Below, in pieces: positions 5,297 to 7,082 of a DNA stretch of 7,082 nucleotides. Numbering within the stretch: position 1 is the stretch's first letter; every line of letters begins with the position of its first letter. The DNA lies in the NCBI GenBank assembly GCA_025350885.1, contig JANXXA010000349.1, positions 1-7,082 of the forward strand. The letters are read 5' to 3'. The position numbers and the translations under genes are program-made. The stretch comes from Phenylobacterium sp. Its GTDB lineage: Bacteria; Pseudomonadota; Alphaproteobacteria; Caulobacterales; Caulobacteraceae. The notes below the pieces were generated by a model that saw nothing but the letters and a program-made list of their open reading frames with translations, did no database searches and was not told the origin of the DNA.

Positions 5297-7082
5297 GGGT
5301 CCCACCCGCGCGTCGGAGTCGGCGGGGGCGCCGGGTGGGTGCGGGCGCGCCCTGCAATGCGGCCAGGGCGGCGAAGGGCGAATGGGGTGCGGTGATCGGC
5401 TTGTGCTCCACGGCAAAGTCTCGTTCGGATCGGCGGCGCCACGCGACGGGTTCGCCCGGCCGCCGGATGGCGGCGAAACCCAGACCCGTCAGGATAAGAC
5501 GGGCCTCGTCCTCGCGCCAGCCGAGTTCATCGCGCGCCGCATCGGAAAACACCACCCCGCCACCCTGCCTGACGCCGGCGCGCAGCAGTTCGTCCAGCCG
5601 TTCCAGCTGCTCCACCGGCACGGCCAGGCCGCGCACGGACCGCAGGCCGAAGGCGGCCAACGCGCGGGGCGAGGGCGTCTGCGCCGGAAGGCGACTTACG
5701 GCGGCGAGGGCGGGACGCCAGCCGGGAACCTCGCGCCCGGCCAGCGCCTGGGTCAGCGCCCGGGCGTCCGGCCGCAACAGGCTCGGCATGAAGATCGAAA
5801 AAGCGCCCAGCCGGACGCCGAGTCCGCGCAGGGCGCGCCGCTCCACCGGGCTCAGCGAGCGGGTCTCCGTGCGCGCCTGAGCCCGATCCAGCACGCCGCC
5901 GGCCTCGATCAGCCGGAAGGCAAGTCCGCGCGCCAAGCCCTTGATCCGCCCCTCGGCGACCGCCGTTTCGAGCTTGCGCAGGCCGGCCAGGCGCCGTGTC
6001 GCCTCGCTGGCCACGAAGGCTTCCAACCGCTGGCCCGCACGCTGGCGCGCCGCATCCGGACCCAGTTCACCCAGCAGTCGCACCCGTGGCCGGAACGGCT
6101 CGCCGCCGCTTAGCACACCCGCCGCCTCGCCATGCCACAGCACCACGCCGTCGGGCGTCAGAGCGAAGGCCGCATCCGGCTCCGCGGCGAGCCGGCCCAG
6201 ACGGCGCGCGATCTCCGGCCCGACCGCGTGGGTCGCGGCGGCTCGCAGGGCCTTTTCCTCCAGCACCGAAGCGCCTTTCGCGGCTTCAAAACGCACGCCG
6301 CTCAACCGGCCGACAAAGTGCCCCTCGACGGTCACCGCGCCGTCGGCGGCGACACCGGCCAGCATGTCCTGGCGCACCCGCAGGCCGCGCATCAGCGCGC
6401 TGGTCCGCCGGTCAACGAAGCGGGCCATCAGCTTTTCGTGCAGGGTGTCGGAGAGCCGGTCTTCCAGCCCCCTCATCCTGGCCTGCCAGGTCCCGGGATC
6501 GGCCAGCCAGTTCGGGCGGTTGGCGACGTAGGCCAGGGTGCGGACGCTGGACAGCCGGGCGGCCAAGGTGTCGATCTCACCATCCGTGCGGTCGAGCCCC
6601 GCATACTGCCGGGCGATCCAGTCCTCGGGGATGCGTTGGCGCCCGGTGGTCAGGTGCAGAAAGAAGTCCTTGGCCAGGCTCACGTGCTCGTCGATGGCCA
6701 GCTTGCGGAAGTCCGGCGTCTGGCAACAATCCCACAGCACTTCGACCGCCGCGCGGCCGCGCGCCCGCCCGGCGACCTGCGGATCCTGGACAAGGTGGCG
6801 CAGGGTCGTCTCGTCCAGCGCCTCGGCGGAGAGCTCCAGCCCCTGGCGATCGGGGGTCTTGGCCAGGGACTTGAGCAGATCCGGACGTTCCGCCCCGCTC
6901 TTTTTCCATTCTTTCATGCAGGCCACGATCTCGGCGAATATCTCCTCGCCGTCGCCGATGACGAAGCCGTCGAAGAAATCCGCGAGAGGCTCGGGGTTGA
7001 CCACGCAAGGGCCTCCGCCGATGATGAGGGGGTCTCCTTTTTTCCGCGCCGCGGCATGAATGGGGATCCGGCTCAGATCCAG
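5289..7082 (-). CDS. SUV3-like helicase C-terminal part, fused in frame to a foreign N-terminal fragment
   Basis: The minus-strand frame is open from the window edge to a TGA at 5291-5289 (597 codons, no start in the window). About 520 residues from roughly 6850 down to 5289 match the C-terminal part of the large alphaproteobacterial DEAD/DEAH RNA helicase (SUV3/MgpS-like) normally encoded upstream of the S4 gene. Recognisable stretches include LDETTLRHLVQDPQV, DRTDGEIDTLAARLSSVRTLAYVANR with a following NWLADP, RLSDTLHEKLMARFVDRRTSAL, and SPFAALAALQG near the end. The N-terminal RecA motor domains with motifs I-VI, expected in a protein of some 900 residues or more, are absent. In their place are about 75 residues of an unrelated radical-SAM-type protein. 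As it stands it could not be an active helicase. The natural gene would unwind RNA, probably in RNA turnover or ribosome-related work with the S4 protein. Confidence 0.85.
   Translation of the reverse strand: MDLSRIPIHAAARKKGDPLIIGGGPCVVNPEPLADFFDGFVIGDGEEIFAEIVACMKEWKKSGAERPDLLKSLAKTPDRQGLELSAEALDETTLRHLVQDPQVAGRARGRAAVEVLWDCCQTPDFRKLAIDEHVSLAKDFFLHLTTGRQRIPEDWIARQYAGLDRTDGEIDTLAARLSSVRTLAYVANRPNWLADPGTWQARMRGLEDRLSDTLHEKLMARFVDRRTSALMRGLRVRQDMLAGVAADGAVTVEGHFVGRLSGVRFEAAKGASVLEEKALRAAATHAVGPEIARRLGRLAAEPDAAFALTPDGVVLWHGEAAGVLSGGEPFRPRVRLLGELGPDAARQRAGQRLEAFVASEATRRLAGLRKLETAVAEGRIKGLARGLAFRLIEAGGVLDRAQARTETRSLSPVERRALRGLGVRLGAFSIFMPSLLRPDARALTQALAGREVPGWRPALAAVSRLPAQTPSPRALAAFGLRSVRGLAVPVEQLERLDELLRAGVRQGGGVVFSDAARDELGWREDEARLILTGLGFAAIRRPGEPVAWRRRSERDFAVEHKPITAPHSPFAALAALQGAPAPTRRPRRLRRAGGTHG
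6846..6860. other. In-frame breakpoint between radical-SAM and helicase sequences
   Basis: Residues encoded down to about 6858 (DLLKSLAK) fit the radical SAM family, and from about 6845 (QGLELSAEALDE) they fit the helicase. The Thr-Pro-Asp codons between could belong to either, so a few bases of shared sequence may have allowed the join. No repeat or transposon end is visible. The reading frame is preserved, which happens by chance one time in three. Confidence 0.65.
6855..7082 (-). other. Fragment of a radical-SAM/B12-binding-type protein (TIGR03960-like)
   Basis: The first 76 or so residues of the fused frame read LDLSRIPIHAAARKKGDPLI, then IGGGPCVVNPEPLADFFDGFVIGDGEE, followed by EIVACMKEWKKSG and DLLKSLAKTP. 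The GGPCxxNPEPLADFxDxFVIGDGEE pattern is characteristic of the N-terminal, cobalamin-binding-like domain of an uncharacterised radical SAM family (TIGR03960 type), common in deltaproteobacteria and Firmicutes-like lineages but not expected at this locus. Family members continue after this point with GVYVP; here the text switches to helicase. The codons are richer in A (AAA, GAA, a run of six A) than the helicase half, suggesting another source genome. The radical SAM CxxxCxxC motif lies outside the fragment. The family name is from memory. Confidence 0.72.

Noticed and set aside
5073..6113. Plus-strand frame of 346 codons across the S4 and helicase genes
   Set aside because: Antisense shadow of two well-supported genes; low-complexity composition and no motif.
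1..7082. CRISPR array, insertion sequence, toxin-antitoxin or new defence system
   Set aside because: No regularly spaced repeats, transposase, integrase or paired small genes are visible. The only repeats are short hairpins and one 11-bp tandem copy.

Overview
The window is high-GC, bacterial and gene-dense. Most of it (about 150 to 6850) reads as an alphaproteobacterial chromosome, most likely Caulobacterales-like (Caulobacter or Phenylobacterium type). The evidence is the block helicase - S4 RNA-binding protein - FdxA ferredoxin - CarD/CdnL regulator, plus a tRNA promoter that resembles the Caulobacter consensus. The genus is an inference from protein resemblance only.

Layout, left to right. 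Positions 1-141 hold the first 47 codons of a ROK-family sugar kinase or regulator on the minus strand, running off the left edge. It abuts the C-terminal two-fifths or so of a copper-resistance outer-membrane protein, CopB (+, to 584). Tail-to-tail with CopB is a copC-copD pair (minus, 1911 to 600): a periplasmic copper-binding protein and an inner-membrane copper protein. About 290 bases without a recognisable gene follow. Then comes tRNA-Arg(CCU) (minus, 2197-2273) with an encoded CCA and its own promoter. Next is dctA (+, 2347-3651), a C4-dicarboxylate transporter, convergent with cdnL (minus, 3708-4217) across a shared hairpin terminator. A 344-base non-coding stretch with several hairpins and an 11-bp tandem duplication precedes fdxA (4562-4903). 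Then come the S4 protein (4994-5296) and the C-terminal part of a large SUV3-like helicase. The S4 and helicase genes overlap by 8 bp, so they are probably translationally coupled.

The striking point is that both ends of the window are chimeric. At the left, the ROK start codon lies within about 10 bases of the point where CopB homology begins, so CopB has lost its N-terminal half and the ROK gene has no native upstream region. At the right, the helicase has lost its ATPase motor. It is joined in frame near 6846-6860 to a fragment of an unrelated radical-SAM/B12-type protein that stays open to the window edge. Two such joins in 7 kb suggest a chimeric assembly or clone with foreign ends rather than a natural locus, though real rearrangement cannot be excluded from sequence alone.

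Functionally there are three themes: periplasmic and membrane copper handling (copB fragment, copC, copD), dicarboxylate uptake (dctA), and a conserved housekeeping cluster (helicase, S4, FdxA, CdnL) linked to RNA handling, Fe-S electron transfer and rRNA-type transcription. I found no CRISPR array, complete mobile element or clearly new defence or biosynthetic system.
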